A DNA stretch of 64,000 nt from Microvirga puerhi (GCF_020089865.1 NZ_JAIRBM010000004.1:186001-250000); one strand, 5' to 3'. Positions 45,111 through 54,494 are shown, counted from the stretch's first letter. Numbers and translations are program-made. Notes: generated by a model not told the origin, from the sequence alone.

Positions 45111-45411
45111 GGCGGTCAATAATCTTTAGTCTGTCCGCTGGGGTGCGGAACGATCAGGCATCCGAAATCGGGTCGTATCGGGGCGAAAGGCATCAATCCC
45201 GGACCCTCGCAGTCAGGCGAAGGCCGGGCCGGTAATTCGCGGAGCGCGGGCAAAAGCCCTGGTCGAAGCCTGGAAAAGCAGGGACATGCCGAGCCTTTTA
45301 GCAGCGTGGACGCCGAGAATAAAGCGTGGCAGCGAGGGGCAAAGCTTCTTATTCTCCGGGCCGATCCCCATATCACCTGACGCCTGAAATCCCAGCGAGA
45401 AGGACCCGACG
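45111..45411. other. 301-bp divergent intergenic region
   Basis: No gene was recognised. The only structure is a weak inverted repeat, GAGAATAA (45315-45322) and TTATTCTC (45349-45356), 26 nt apart, which could be a regulatory site for msrB or ileS. A good ribosome site for msrB (GAGAAGGA) lies at the right edge. Confidence 0.4.
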
Positions 45412-45918
45412 ATGGACCAGACAACCGCCACCACCACCGGGCAGCGCTCGAAGGCGGCCTTCGACCTCACACCCCCGACCAAGCAGGAATTCGACCATCT
45501 CGTCGCCGACCTGAACGACGAGGAGCGCCACGTCATTCTCGAACATGGGACCGAGCGTCCGTTCTGCGGCATCTTCAACGAGGCAAAGGAAAAGGGCACC
45601 TATGGCTGCCGCCTCTGTGGCCTGCCGCTCTTCAGGTCCGGAGCCAAGTTCGAATCCGGCACCGGCTGGCCGAGCTTCTTCGATCCCATCGATCGTGAGC
45701 ATGTCGCCTTCGTACGCGACACGAGCTACGGCATGGTCCGCACGGAGATCCGCTGCGCCCGCTGCGAGGGTCATCTCGGCCACGTCTTCAACGACGGACC
45801 GCCCCCGACCGGCGAGCGCTTCTGCATGAACTCCGTCTCCCTGCGCTTCGTCGCGGAAGGCGATCCCCTGCCCGACCTCCTCGGCCGGGGCGCACCGGAA
45901 GGCGAGCCTCTTGCCTGA
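45412..45918 (+). CDS. msrB: Peptide-methionine (R)-S-oxide reductase
   Basis: 168 residues. Zinc-binding CRLCG and CARCEG pairs and the catalytic cysteine in RFCMNSVSLRF are in place, with SGTGWPSFFDPI typical of MsrB. Repairs the R epimer of oxidised methionine. N-terminal ~25 residues are a weakly conserved leader (TTATTTGQRSKAAFDLT). AGAAGGA precedes the ATG. Confidence 0.95.
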   Translation: MDQTTATTTGQRSKAAFDLTPPTKQEFDHLVADLNDEERHVILEHGTERPFCGIFNEAKEKGTYGCRLCGLPLFRSGAKFESGTGWPSFFDPIDREHVAFVRDTSYGMVRTEIRCARCEGHLGHVFNDGPPPTGERFCMNSVSLRFVAEGDPLPDLLGRGAPEGEPLA

Positions 45919-45990
45919 CGGGCCTCTTGCCTGACTTGCCGTTTCGGCCGAGAGTCGCCGTTTCTAACCTTCGGCCGAACGGGCACACTC

Positions 45991-47163
45991 ATGAGCACGG
46001 ACGCCCTGGAGACGCATGCAGCCGGGACGCCCGGCTTCTATGACGGGTTGCCGGTCTTCGACCGCTTCTCCCGCCTGACCGATCCCTCCCTCTATATCGC
46101 GTTGCCTTCGGACTGGGTGCTCGGCCTCGCCGATATCGTCCGCTCGACGGATGCCATCGCCGCCGGACGCTACAAGGAGGTGAATACGGCTGCCGCCGCG
46201 GTGATCGCGGCGGTCGCCAATGCCCTGCATGGCCACGATTTCCCCTTCGTCTTCGGCGGTGACGGGGCCAATTTCGCCCTTCCCCCTGAGAAGATCGACC
46301 TCGCGCGTAAGGCGCTGACGACCGTCGCGGCTTGGGTCCGCGACGATTTCGATCTCCATCTGCGCATTGCCCTCGTTCCGGTCTCCGAGATCCGCGCGGC
46401 CGGATACGACGTGCGCGTCGCCCGCTTCGCCGCCTCTCCGGACGTGAGCTATGCGATGTTCGTCGGCGGCGGCATGGCTTATGCGGAGCGGGAGATGAAG
46501 GCCGGTCACTTCGCCCTACAGCCGGGCGAACAGGGCGCGCATCCGGACCTCACGGGCCTGTCATGCCGCTTCGACGAGATCCCCGCGATCCATGGAGTTA
46601 TCCTGTCCCTGATCGTTGTGCCGACGGAAGACGTCCGGCCCGCCGATTTCAGCCGCCTGATCGGGAATATTCTCAGCCTCGCCGAGGACCGCAAGGGAGC
46701 CCAGCGGCCCATTCCGGCGGGAGGCCCCACTTTAAGCACACCGTTCAAGGGTTTTGCCATGGAAGCGAAAGCTCTCAGTGGCACCCGCAAGCCCAGCCTC
46801 GCGACCACTCTCACGCTCGGAATCCGGCGACTGATCTCCTTCGCCATCTTCCGTCTCGGCATCCGGATCGGAGGCTTCGACCCGAACCGCTACACGCGCC
46901 AGCTCGTGGAGAACACGGATTTCCGCAAGTTCGACGACGGGTTGCGCATGACCCTGGACTGCACCCCTGCCCTCGCGGACCGAATGGAAGCCATGCTGCG
47001 GGACGCTCAGGCGCAAGGCATTGCCCGGTACGGTCTTCACCGACAGGATTCGGCCCTGATGACCTGCTTCGTACCGTCGGCCACCCGGAGCGATCACATC
47101 CATTTCGTCGATGGCGCCATGGGCGGCTATGCCATGGCGGCGCAGGCGTTGAAGGGGTCATGA
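45991..47163 (+). CDS. DUF3095 protein, nucleotide-cyclase-like
   Basis: 390 residues. Residues ~45-110 resemble class III cyclase/GGDEF architecture: LADIVRSTDAI near residue 46 (metal-binding-like Asp), then VFGGDGANFALP (a GGDEF-like turn) and RIALVPVSEI. A second domain (SCRFDEIPAIHGVILSLIVVPTED and PNRYTRQLVENTDFRKFDDGLRMTLDC) covers the C-terminal half. DUF3095 is described only as an adenylate-cyclase-like family; no product is known to me. Seventy-two nt after msrB on the same strand. Confidence 0.87.
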   Translation: MSTDALETHAAGTPGFYDGLPVFDRFSRLTDPSLYIALPSDWVLGLADIVRSTDAIAAGRYKEVNTAAAAVIAAVANALHGHDFPFVFGGDGANFALPPEKIDLARKALTTVAAWVRDDFDLHLRIALVPVSEIRAAGYDVRVARFAASPDVSYAMFVGGGMAYAEREMKAGHFALQPGEQGAHPDLTGLSCRFDEIPAIHGVILSLIVVPTEDVRPADFSRLIGNILSLAEDRKGAQRPIPAGGPTLSTPFKGFAMEAKALSGTRKPSLATTLTLGIRRLISFAIFRLGIRIGGFDPNRYTRQLVENTDFRKFDDGLRMTLDCTPALADRMEAMLRDAQAQGIARYGLHRQDSALMTCFVPSATRSDHIHFVDGAMGGYAMAAQALKGS

Positions 47164-47168
47164 CGCAA

Positions 47169-47319
47169 CGTCAATCCGGGACAGCGCAAAGCGCTGGGCC
47201 CGGAACCCATAAACGCTGGCGATCCGGCAAAAGAACGACGGCTGCCGCTGCGCCTTTCTCGTAAAACTCAGCGGTTATAGGTTCCGGGCTCTCGCTATCG
47301 CTCGCCCCGGAATGACAGT
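47169..47319. repeat. Nested palindromic intergenic repeat, copy 2
   Basis: Starts CGTCAATCCGGGACAGCGCAAAGCGCTGGGCCCGG, described in halves: a sub-hairpin then CCCGGAACCCATAAACGCTGG; ends GGTTCCGGGCTCTCGCTATCGCTCGCCCCGGAATGACAG. Copies 2, 4 and 5 share the GGGACAGCGC...GCGC left end. Lies 5 nt after the DUF3095 stop and 32 nt before the ribF stop. Confidence 0.88.
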
Positions 47320-47350
47320 GCCCCTCATGGATAGGTGAAAAGCGCCGCAC

Positions 47351-48313
47351 TCACCCGATCATCGACACGGTCCGATCAGTCGCCAGCGTCCGGCGGGCTT
47401 CATCCGAATCCCGATCCATCTGGGCGATCAGGGCCTCGATCCCATCGAAACGCTCCTCGCCTCTGATCCAATCGACGAACTCAACATCCAGAACCTTGCC
47501 GTAGAGATCGCCCGCAAAGTCGAACAGATGTGTTTCGAGGAGCGGAGCCCCGTTATCGAAGGTCGGCCGCCGGCCAAAGCTCGCAACACCGTCGACCGGC
47601 CGCCCGTCGACAGCGGCACGCACCGCATAGATCCCGTAGCGAAGACGGCAATCGTCCGGCAGACGCATGTTCGCGGTTGGATAGTTGAGTAGCCTTCCCC
47701 GCTTGTCGCCGTGGCGCACCTCGGCGCGAACGAACCACCGATAGCCGAGCAGGCGATTGGCAGCTGCGACGGCACCACCTTCGAGCGCGGTCCGAATAGC
47801 GCTGGAAGACACCAGCTCCGATCCGTCCAGAATGGCATCCGCAATCCGGCACGAAAGCCCGTGTGCGGCGCAGAGTTCCGTCATCCGCGCCGGATTGCCC
47901 TCACGTCCGCGGCCGAAATGGAAGTCATGACCGATGACGACGCCGGACAGGCGCAGATCCTGTGCCAGGAGAGCGACGAACTCTTCCGCACTCAGGCCGG
48001 CAAGATGGCTGTCGAATGGCCATACGAACGCACCGTCGAGACCGAGACGTGCCAGGATCGCCAGTTTCACAGGCTCCGGCGTGATGCGGAACACCGGGCG
48101 GTCCGGCTGGAAGAAGGTGCGCGGATGAGGCTCGAACGTCACCACCGTCGCCGGACGTCCGGTCTCCTCGACAAGCCGGATCAGGTGCTGGTGCCCGCGA
48201 TGGATTCCGTCGAAGTTGCCGATCGCCGCGATGGCGCCGAAAAGGTTTTCAGGCACCGGATCACCGCTTCGGCACACCGTGAAGGGACGGGATGGAGACT
48301 TATCGGAACGCAT
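47351..48313 (-). CDS. ribF: Bifunctional riboflavin kinase / FAD synthetase
   Basis: 320 residues from the ATG at 48313. The N-terminal FAD synthetase domain shows IGNFDGIHRGHQHLI, VVTFEPHPRTFF and GHDFHFGRGREG; the C-terminal riboflavin kinase domain shows GRLLNYPTANMRLP and FDNGAPLLETHLFDFAGDLYGKVLDVEFVDWIRGE. Makes FMN and FAD from riboflavin in the cytosol. No FMN riboswitch was seen upstream. Confidence 0.96.
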   Translation of the reverse strand: MRSDKSPSRPFTVCRSGDPVPENLFGAIAAIGNFDGIHRGHQHLIRLVEETGRPATVVTFEPHPRTFFQPDRPVFRITPEPVKLAILARLGLDGAFVWPFDSHLAGLSAEEFVALLAQDLRLSGVVIGHDFHFGRGREGNPARMTELCAAHGLSCRIADAILDGSELVSSSAIRTALEGGAVAAANRLLGYRWFVRAEVRHGDKRGRLLNYPTANMRLPDDCRLRYGIYAVRAAVDGRPVDGVASFGRRPTFDNGAPLLETHLFDFAGDLYGKVLDVEFVDWIRGEERFDGIEALIAQMDRDSDEARRTLATDRTVSMIG

Positions 48314-48401
48314 GGGACCTGGGGCGGGCTGCAATGGCGGCGACCCTGTCGAAAACTGGCGTGAGGGTCAAGGTATCGGAGCGATCGCGAATGAGGCGCG
48401 C

Positions 48402-48552
48402 CTGTCATTCCGGGGTGAGCGTAGCGAGAGCCCGGAATCCATAGACACCCTCGGGACAGGATAGAACGCACCGCAACTCACCGCATCCGGTTCTGTATCC
48501 TCAGCGGATATGGATTCCGGACTTGCCCACCGGCAATCCGGAATGCCGGTGA
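48402..48552. repeat. Nested palindromic intergenic repeat, copy 3
   Basis: CTGTCATTCCGGGGTGAGC at the left; CCCGGAATCCATAGACACCC inside; GGATATGGATTCCGGACTTGC and CCGGAATGCCGG at the right. The ...CCATA arm differs from copies 1, 2, 4-6 by having ATCC for ACCC, matched by a compensating GGAT at the other end, so base pairing is preserved. Ends 10 nt from the HAD gene stop. Confidence 0.85.
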
Positions 48553-48561
48553 AATGCTACC

Positions 48562-49443
48562 TCACGCCGCCCAGGACAACGCGTCGGTGATCGCCTGCGG
48601 CTTGACCGGCTGCAGATCGACCCAATCCTGGACATGCTGCGACAGCAGAGGCCCCTGATGCGCGCGCAGTTCCTCTGCGTGGATTCCTCGGGCCACGAGG
48701 AGAGAATCGATCCCGTAGCCTGCAGCACCCGCGATGTCTGTGCGGATGGCATCGCCGATGGCGAGCACCCGGTCCTTGGGAATCTCCTGCCCCTTCAAGC
48801 GCGCGCCGACCGCGATGGCGCGGTCATAGATCGGCGCATGCGGCTTGCCGGCGTAGAAGACGCGTCCGCCCATCTCCTCATAGGCGAGTGCGATGGTTCC
48901 CGCGCAGGGAACGATCACGTTGCCGCGCTCCACCACGAGATCGGGATTGGCGCAGACCATCAGGAGATCGCGGGCGAGCATCGCCTCGAGCTTCTCCTGG
49001 TAATTTGCCACTGTCTCCCGCTCGTCATCGTCGAAACCGGAGCAAACCACGTAATCCGCCTCGGCGATGGTCCCGAAGCGGACCGGAAGTCCTTCGTACA
49101 TGGGCATGTCGCGGGGCGGTCCGATATGGTGCACGACCTTGTCGATCCGCTCCTCGATGGCGAGCCGTGTGAGATCGCCAGAGGTGACGATGGCATCATA
49201 GGCCTGGCGCGGAACCTTGAACCCGTCGAGCTGATGACCGACCGAGGCACCAGGCCGCGGTGCGTTGGACACCAACACCACCCGTCCACCGCCGTCCCGG
49301 AAGCGGATCAGGGCCTCGGCGGCCGGGACGAAGGCGTTAACCCCATTGTGGAGGACGCCCCAAACGTCGCAGAGGATGAGGTCATAGCGGCCGGCGAGGG
49401 TCTCAAGTCCCTCGACGAGGGCCGGGCGGTTTGAAGCGGTCAT
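48562..49443 (-). CDS. TIGR01459-type HAD phosphatase-like hydrolase
   Basis: 293 residues with the HAD nucleophile ILCDVWGVLHNG (first Asp as nucleophile, second as acid/base), LVSNAPRPG motif II region, and a PHAPIYDRAI then LAIGDAIRTDIAGAAGYGIDSLLV tail with the metal-binding aspartates. The subclass resembles NagD/p-nitrophenyl phosphatases, is common in alphaproteobacteria, and has no assigned substrate. ATG at 49443. Confidence 0.9.
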   Translation of the reverse strand: MTASNRPALVEGLETLAGRYDLILCDVWGVLHNGVNAFVPAAEALIRFRDGGGRVVLVSNAPRPGASVGHQLDGFKVPRQAYDAIVTSGDLTRLAIEERIDKVVHHIGPPRDMPMYEGLPVRFGTIAEADYVVCSGFDDDERETVANYQEKLEAMLARDLLMVCANPDLVVERGNVIVPCAGTIALAYEEMGGRVFYAGKPHAPIYDRAIAVGARLKGQEIPKDRVLAIGDAIRTDIAGAAGYGIDSLLVARGIHAEELRAHQGPLLSQHVQDWVDLQPVKPQAITDALSWAA

Positions 49444-49576
49444 CGAATCTCACAGCTTGCGGAACCGGTTCATCAAAACCGCGCTCCTCGGCACCGGGTT
49501 GCAGCGCGATTCCGTTGCCGACAGCTGCCAGCCGATCACGCACCTGACCGGGCGGTAGGCTCTCGGAGGCGTGAAG

Positions 49577-50941
49577 TCAACCGGCGGCACGGTGGGAGAG
49601 CGGCGAGACCCTTGCGGCAGAAGCATTCGCGCGCGCGGCTGCCCCCAGCACTTCCGCACGGACGGCCCTGGGCGGCGAGAAAACGAAGCCTTGGGCCAGC
49701 GGCACCCCGAGATCGGCCAGGAGAGGTACCATATCCTCCCGCTCCACCCGCTCGGCCACGAGCCGGATCCCGGAGCGGCGCAGAAGCGATACCACATCAC
49801 GGATGTCTACATCCCGATTCCGGCCAGCGGAGGCCAGGATGAGATCGGCGGAAAGCTTCACGAAACGCACGCCCTGTTCAGCCAGGGCGCGGATATCGAG
49901 GTGCAGATCCGTCGCCCCGTCGAGGGACAGGGGGATTCCCCGTCCGCACAGAGCAAACACGACTTCGCGCTGCTCCGCGTCGAAATCCCGCCAGCAGGGT
50001 TGCGGAATCTCGATGACGATCTTGCCCGTGACGTCCGGGGCGGCTTGCATCAGCTGAAGGATGGAGCGCAGGAAGTCCGCTTCGGCCAGCGCGCGCGGGG
50101 AAAGGTTCACCGAAACCACAGCCTCGCTTCCACGGGCGACAAGGTGACGTGCGACCGCAACGGCCCGCAAGAGCATCCGCCGATCGAAGTCCGGTGCCCG
50201 ACCGAACCGCTCCAGGACGGGCAGGAATTCCGCAGGTCCGATGAGCGTGCCGTCCTCCAGCTGCAGCCGGGCGAGCGCTTCGTAGGACCGAACCTTTCGC
50301 TGCGGCAAGGACACCACCGGTTGGAGATGGAGTTCAAGGCCGTCCGCCTCGAAAGCCTGGAGCACCCGTTGCGCATGGCTCAGCTCGCCGGGGATATCCT
50401 GCCGCGGCAATGGCAGAAGCGACGGCTCCGGCTCGGCCGCCGTGTTCTCCTGAGCTCCCATCTCGGGCCTCGAACGGTCCGGACCGACCCGGAGGGCTTG
50501 CGGCTGTCCAGACGCTTCCGGTAGGAGGCTGCTCTTGAGATCGGCCACGTCGCGTTTCTGGGCTGCTACGTTCCGGGCGAGTTCGCGCACCACCCCTCCG
50601 AGCAGGCCGACGGTTCCGGTCACCTCGGCCATGGTCGAGCGCAAAACGGGGCTCTGCGCCGCATCGGGTGCCTTGCGCTCAAGCCGCGCGATGCGTCCTG
50701 CCAGGGTTGCCACGTCGGAGGAGGCCTGCCGCGCATCCCGCAATGATTCATCGGCCTTCAGACTGGTTACTGCCGAGAAGATCAAGGCGCCGACGTTCAA
50801 CAGGATCACGAGCGGCAAAAGGCTCTCGGCCGCGATGGCGCCCAGGATACCAATGCCGGCTGCTGCGATAGCGAGACCGAAGGCGAACCATTTCGCGCCT
50901 CGGCCTTTAAAGAGGTCAGGCCTAACGGCCATTCTGACCAT
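49577..50941 (-). CDS. Membrane-anchored EAL-domain protein, probably degenerate
   Basis: 454 residues. Two hydrophobic helices (~17-56) and a coiled segment (~65-135) precede the EAL domain (~190-430). EAL residues seen: Glu221 (YEALARL), Asn279 (SVNLSP), Glu311 (IVIEIPQ), Asp341, Lys362 (VKLSADLI), Glu397 (AERVE) and Gln417 (AQGFVF). The usual DDFGTG loop reads DGATDL, so the second metal-binding Asp is glycine and loop 6 is lost; hydrolysis of cyclic di-GMP is doubtful, and the domain may instead bind it. No GGDEF domain. ATG at 50941 or 50932. Confidence 0.88.
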   Translation of the reverse strand: MVRMAVRPDLFKGRGAKWFAFGLAIAAAGIGILGAIAAESLLPLVILLNVGALIFSAVTSLKADESLRDARQASSDVATLAGRIARLERKAPDAAQSPVLRSTMAEVTGTVGLLGGVVRELARNVAAQKRDVADLKSSLLPEASGQPQALRVGPDRSRPEMGAQENTAAEPEPSLLPLPRQDIPGELSHAQRVLQAFEADGLELHLQPVVSLPQRKVRSYEALARLQLEDGTLIGPAEFLPVLERFGRAPDFDRRMLLRAVAVARHLVARGSEAVVSVNLSPRALAEADFLRSILQLMQAAPDVTGKIVIEIPQPCWRDFDAEQREVVFALCGRGIPLSLDGATDLHLDIRALAEQGVRFVKLSADLILASAGRNRDVDIRDVVSLLRRSGIRLVAERVEREDMVPLLADLGVPLAQGFVFSPPRAVRAEVLGAAARANASAARVSPLSHRAAG

Positions 50942-51105
50942 GGGTGCCCCCGCTCCCGTGGTAAAAAACGAATCAATATTGCAACGATGTTGTCCGACCC
51001 GGGGTCGGACCGCAAGCGTGACAATATAGAAGCGATGCGGTTTCCCAAGCCGATACCAGAGCTTAATCCCATCGGATAGCGGGCTTGGAGGATAGGACGG
51101 AGACG

Positions 51106-51327
51106 ATGGACGAACCTCGCAAGGATCTTCTGATGAAGGTGGAGGGCATGACCTGCCAGGGCTGCGTCGACGCAGTCACCAAGGCTATTCGTCGCCTCGA
51201 CCCGGAAGCTCGAGTCGAAGTCGATCTCGCCCATGGGCGTGTCCATATCCAGACCCGGTCCCAGGCCATCGAGGTAGCGCAGGCCCTGGACGCGGCAGGC
51301 TACGAGGCCGAAGCCATGACCGGATGA
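51106..51327 (+). CDS. Heavy-metal-associated domain protein (CopZ-like chaperone)
   Basis: 73 residues, a complete ferredoxin-like HMA fold with the metal motif GMTCQGCV near residue 17. Such free-standing domains carry Cu(I) in the cytosol; no copper ATPase or regulator adjoins, so partner and metal are inferred. The ATG at 51106 has GGAG just upstream; a TTG at 51085 is less likely. Confidence 0.87.
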   Translation: MDEPRKDLLMKVEGMTCQGCVDAVTKAIRRLDPEARVEVDLAHGRVHIQTRSQAIEVAQALDAAGYEAEAMTG

Positions 51328-51424
51328 CGCAGCCGTCACTCTCACGGCCGATATGATGCAAACTCGTTTTGCGAGCGGCCAGCGCGGCTGCTAGGCTCCC
51401 GCGAATCCATTCTCGGGAAATGCC

Positions 51425-52774
51425 ATGACCGCTCATCCGTCCAGGGTCGCCAACGACCTTTCCACTCCCAACGATCTCGAAGCCTGGTGGCTTCCCTTCA
51501 CGGCGAACCGCGCCTTCAAGCAGCGGCCGCGGATGGTCGCACGGGCCAAGGGCATGTACTACTACACGCCGGAGGGCCGCGAGGTGATTGACGGCGCCGC
51601 GGGCCTGTGGTGCTGCAATGCGGGCCACAACCGCGACGAGATCACGGCAGCGATCCAGGCTCAGGCGGCCGAGCTCGACTATTCCCCGGCCTTCCAGTTC
51701 GGCCATTCCGGCGGCTTCGCCCTCGCCTCGCGTCTTGCCCAGCTCGCCCCGGGTGATCTCGATCATGCCTTCTTCTGCAATTCCGGCTCCGAGGCGGTCG
51801 ATACCGCGCTCAAGATCGCGCTGGCCTATTGGAACGTCAGCGGCCAGGGCAGCAAGACCCGCCTGATCGGCCGCGAGCGCGGCTATCACGGCGTCGGCTT
51901 CGGCGGCATCTCGGTCGGCGGCATCGTCAAGAACCGTCAGTTCTTCGGCTCACTTCTCGCCGGCGTCGACCACCTGCCGCATACCTACAACCGGGCCGAG
52001 CAGGCCTTTTCCCGGGGCGAGCCCGAATGGGGGGCGCATCTCGCGGACGAGCTGGAGCGCATCGTCGCGCTGCACGACGCTTCCACGATCGCGGCAGTGA
52101 TCGTCGAGCCCATGGCGGGCTCCACCGGCGTCCTCGCCCCGCCCAAGGGCTACCTGCAGCGCCTGCGCCAGATCTGCGACAAGTACGGCATCCTGTTGAT
52201 CTTCGACGAGGTCATCACCGGCTTCGGCCGTCTCGGCACCGCTTTTGCCGCCGAGCGCTACGGCGTCGTGCCGGACATGATCACCTTCGCCAAGGGCGTC
52301 AATTCGGGCACCGTCCCCATGGGCGGCGTAATGGTCCGCAAAGGCATCCACGATGCCTTCATGAAGGGTCCTGACCACGTCATCGAGCTGTTCCACGGCT
52401 ATACCTATTCGGGCCACCCGCTCGCCTGCGCGGCGGCTCTGGCGGCGCAGGACATCTATCGCGACGAGAAGCTCTTCGAGCGGGCCAAGGCTCTCGAGCC
52501 GGTCTGGGCGGACGCGATCCATGGGCTCAAGGGCCTGCCGAACGTTCTCGACATCCGCACCATCGGCCTCGTCGGCGCCATCGACCTCGCCTCGCGTCCC
52601 GACGCGGTCGGCGCCCGCGCCTACGAAGCCATGGACCGGGGCTTTACGGAGGAAGGCCTGATGATGCGCATCACCGGCGACACCATCGCCCTCTCCCCGC
52701 CCCTCATCGTTACCGAGGAGCAGATCGGCGAGATCGCCGACAAGGTCGCACGGATCATCAAGAAGGTGGCGTGA
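51425..52774 (+). CDS. Class III omega-aminotransferase (beta-alanine:pyruvate transaminase type)
   Basis: 449 residues. The PLP lysine is in MITFAKGVNSGTVPMGGVMV, with IFDEVITGFGRLGTAFAAE before it and the HGYTYSGHPLACAAALA segment after. The N-terminal WWLPFTANRAFKQRPRMVARAKGMYYYTPEGREVIDGAAGLWCCNAGHNRDEI block matches beta-alanine:pyruvate aminotransferases of Pseudomonas and rhizobia. Amino donor specificity is inferred. No catabolic cluster around it. Confidence 0.92.
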   Translation: MTAHPSRVANDLSTPNDLEAWWLPFTANRAFKQRPRMVARAKGMYYYTPEGREVIDGAAGLWCCNAGHNRDEITAAIQAQAAELDYSPAFQFGHSGGFALASRLAQLAPGDLDHAFFCNSGSEAVDTALKIALAYWNVSGQGSKTRLIGRERGYHGVGFGGISVGGIVKNRQFFGSLLAGVDHLPHTYNRAEQAFSRGEPEWGAHLADELERIVALHDASTIAAVIVEPMAGSTGVLAPPKGYLQRLRQICDKYGILLIFDEVITGFGRLGTAFAAERYGVVPDMITFAKGVNSGTVPMGGVMVRKGIHDAFMKGPDHVIELFHGYTYSGHPLACAAALAAQDIYRDEKLFERAKALEPVWADAIHGLKGLPNVLDIRTIGLVGAIDLASRPDAVGARAYEAMDRGFTEEGLMMRITGDTIALSPPLIVTEEQIGEIADKVARIIKKVA

Positions 52775-52860
52775 TCGCTACCCTCCCTCTCCCCGGTGTG
52801 CGAAATTCGTCACGGACTTGGACGCTCGACATTCGGGGAGTGGGAAGAGACCATGAAGCT

Positions 52861-53013
52861 CTGTCATTCCGGGACAGCGCGAAGCGCTGGGCCCGGAACC
52901 CATAGCCACTAACGTTTCAGAGTAGAGAGCAGAGGCTGTCTTCGGTTTTCATCCTGGAACCCTGGTGTTTATGGGTTCCGGGCTCTCGCTGTCGCTCGCC
53001 CCGGAATGACAGT
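52861..53013. repeat. Nested palindromic intergenic repeat, copy 4
   Basis: Left end CTGTCATTCCGGGACAGCG, inner CCCGGAACCCATAGCC, inner TTTATGGGTTCCGGGCTCTCG and right end GCCCCGGAATGACAG. Lies between the aminotransferase and lipoprotein genes and closely matches copies 2 and 5 at both ends while the ~60-nt core differs. Confidence 0.88.
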
Positions 53014-53060
53014 GCAGCGGTTGTTAAACCAAAGCCCTTCCTTCGTGCTCACCAGGCCCG

Positions 53061-53471
53061 TCAGTTTGCCGGCGCAGATCCCCGCCCGGGTTTGCCGGAA
53101 GGCGTTCCGTCGGGATTCATGCCGTATTTCCTGTAGGTCGCCTGCAAATCCTCTTCCGCGGCAGCGTCTGCCCGCGCATTAGCACTGGCGAGCCACGCTT
53201 TATGAGCGGCATTGCCGCCGACCATCAGCGGGATGGACGACAGGCCCGTCTTGTCCATGGATGCTGCGATCGATGCAACGCCCTGGGCCGTGCCGAACGC
53301 GCGGGCTTCCGCATCCAATTCGGCGTTGACTCGCGCCGAGGCCGAGCCCGGCTCGTCGATCCCTCCGCTCGGAGAAGGCGCTCCTGTGGCCGTCGAACCG
53401 GCGCTCTGGCATCCGGCGAGAACCGTGAGGAGGATTGCCGCAACAGCGGCCTTAATGGCGGGAGATGGCAT
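53061..53471 (-). CDS. Small lipoprotein of unknown function
   Basis: The ATG at 53471 gives 136 residues with a lipobox LAGC after a short hydrophobic leader (MPSPAIKAAVAAILLTVLAGC), so the mature Cys is residue 21. An open frame to 53576 adds 35 residues and destroys the signal. The mature part is Ala-rich and predicted helical (ARVNAELDAEARAFGTAQGVASIAA), with no cysteine besides the lipidated one. No family recognised. Confidence 0.78.
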   Translation of the reverse strand: MPSPAIKAAVAAILLTVLAGCQSAGSTATGAPSPSGGIDEPGSASARVNAELDAEARAFGTAQGVASIAASMDKTGLSSIPLMVGGNAAHKAWLASANARADAAAEEDLQATYRKYGMNPDGTPSGKPGRGSAPAN

Positions 53472-53633
53472 CGGCTCGGACCTGTTATGACGTAGGGTTA
53501 CCTGCGTCATTAGCATCGCACCGGCTTTGCCATCCCCCTCCAAACAGAGAGGGATCGACATAATTATCGGTGCCATACAGGTCCCGGGTCGGAAACCTGT
53601 GCGCTTCTTTCGTCAGAGTCCTGAAACGGTGCT

Positions 53634-54494
53634 TCAAGCGAAGCGCCGCGCTCCGGCGACGCAGAGCACGACAAGGCCGGTCGCCGCGATCATCGTCCAG
53701 GCAACGGGCTCGTGCAGCAGGAGCCCTGCGAGGGCGAGGCCGAAGAAGGGCTGGAGCAGCTGCAGCTGACCGACGCCCGCGATGCCGCCGAGGGCGAGGC
53801 CGCGATACCAGAACACGAAGCCGATCAGCATGCTGAAGACGGAGACATAGCCGAGGCCGAGCCAGGCCCCCTGGCCAATTCCGGCCCAGGCATCCGGTAG
53901 GGAGAGAAGCGCAATCATTGCCATGACCGGCAACGACAGAAGCAGCGCCCATGAGATCACCTGCCAGCCGCCGAGCCGCCGTGAGAGGGCGGCCCCCTCT
54001 GCGTAACCAAGGCCACAGAGAAGGACCGCGGCCACCATGAGAAGATCACCGGTGAGCGTGCCACCGCCGCTTCCCGCCAGGGCGAAGCCTGCGACGGTCG
54101 CAGCGCCGAGTCCGGAGAACAGCCAGAAGACCGGCTTCGGTCGTTCGCCGGCCCTCAGGACGCCGAAGATCGCGGTCGCGAGCGGCAGGAGTCCGATGAA
54201 GACGATGGAATGGGCGGCGGTGATGTGCTGCAGCGCCAGCGCGGTCAGCAGAGGAAACCCGACCACCACCCCAAGTGCCACCACGGCGAGCGCGCCGAGA
54301 TCCCGCCGCGCCGGCCGCGCCTGCCGGAGCAGGAGCAGCAGGCCTGCCCCCAGCAGGCCTGCGATCACGGCGCGGGCAGAGGTCAGGAACAGGGGCGAAA
54401 AATCCGCAACAGCGACCCGTGTCGCTGGCAGCGAGCCGCTGAAGATGATGACGCCCAAGAGCCCGCTGGCCCAGCCATCCGTCGTCCGGTCCAT
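53634..54494 (-). CDS. EamA/DMT superfamily transporter (probable metabolite exporter)
   Basis: 286 residues with ten predicted membrane helices arranged as two EamA repeats (the first from GVIIFSGSLPATRVAVADFSPLFLTSARAVIAG, the second from WQVISWALLLSLPVM). Members export amino acids, nucleosides or drugs; substrate unknown. It is divergent from a MocR-type regulator gene with an inverted repeat in the 122-bp gap, suggesting control by that regulator. Confidence 0.92.
   Translation of the reverse strand: MDRTTDGWASGLLGVIIFSGSLPATRVAVADFSPLFLTSARAVIAGLLGAGLLLLLRQARPARRDLGALAVVALGVVVGFPLLTALALQHITAAHSIVFIGLLPLATAIFGVLRAGERPKPVFWLFSGLGAATVAGFALAGSGGGTLTGDLLMVAAVLLCGLGYAEGAALSRRLGGWQVISWALLLSLPVMAMIALLSLPDAWAGIGQGAWLGLGYVSVFSMLIGFVFWYRGLALGGIAGVGQLQLLQPFFGLALAGLLLHEPVAWTMIAATGLVVLCVAGARRFA

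Noticed and set aside
47351..48313. FMN riboswitch ahead of ribF
   Set aside because: The upstream 90 nt contain palindromic copy 3 instead of the conserved FMN-aptamer motifs.
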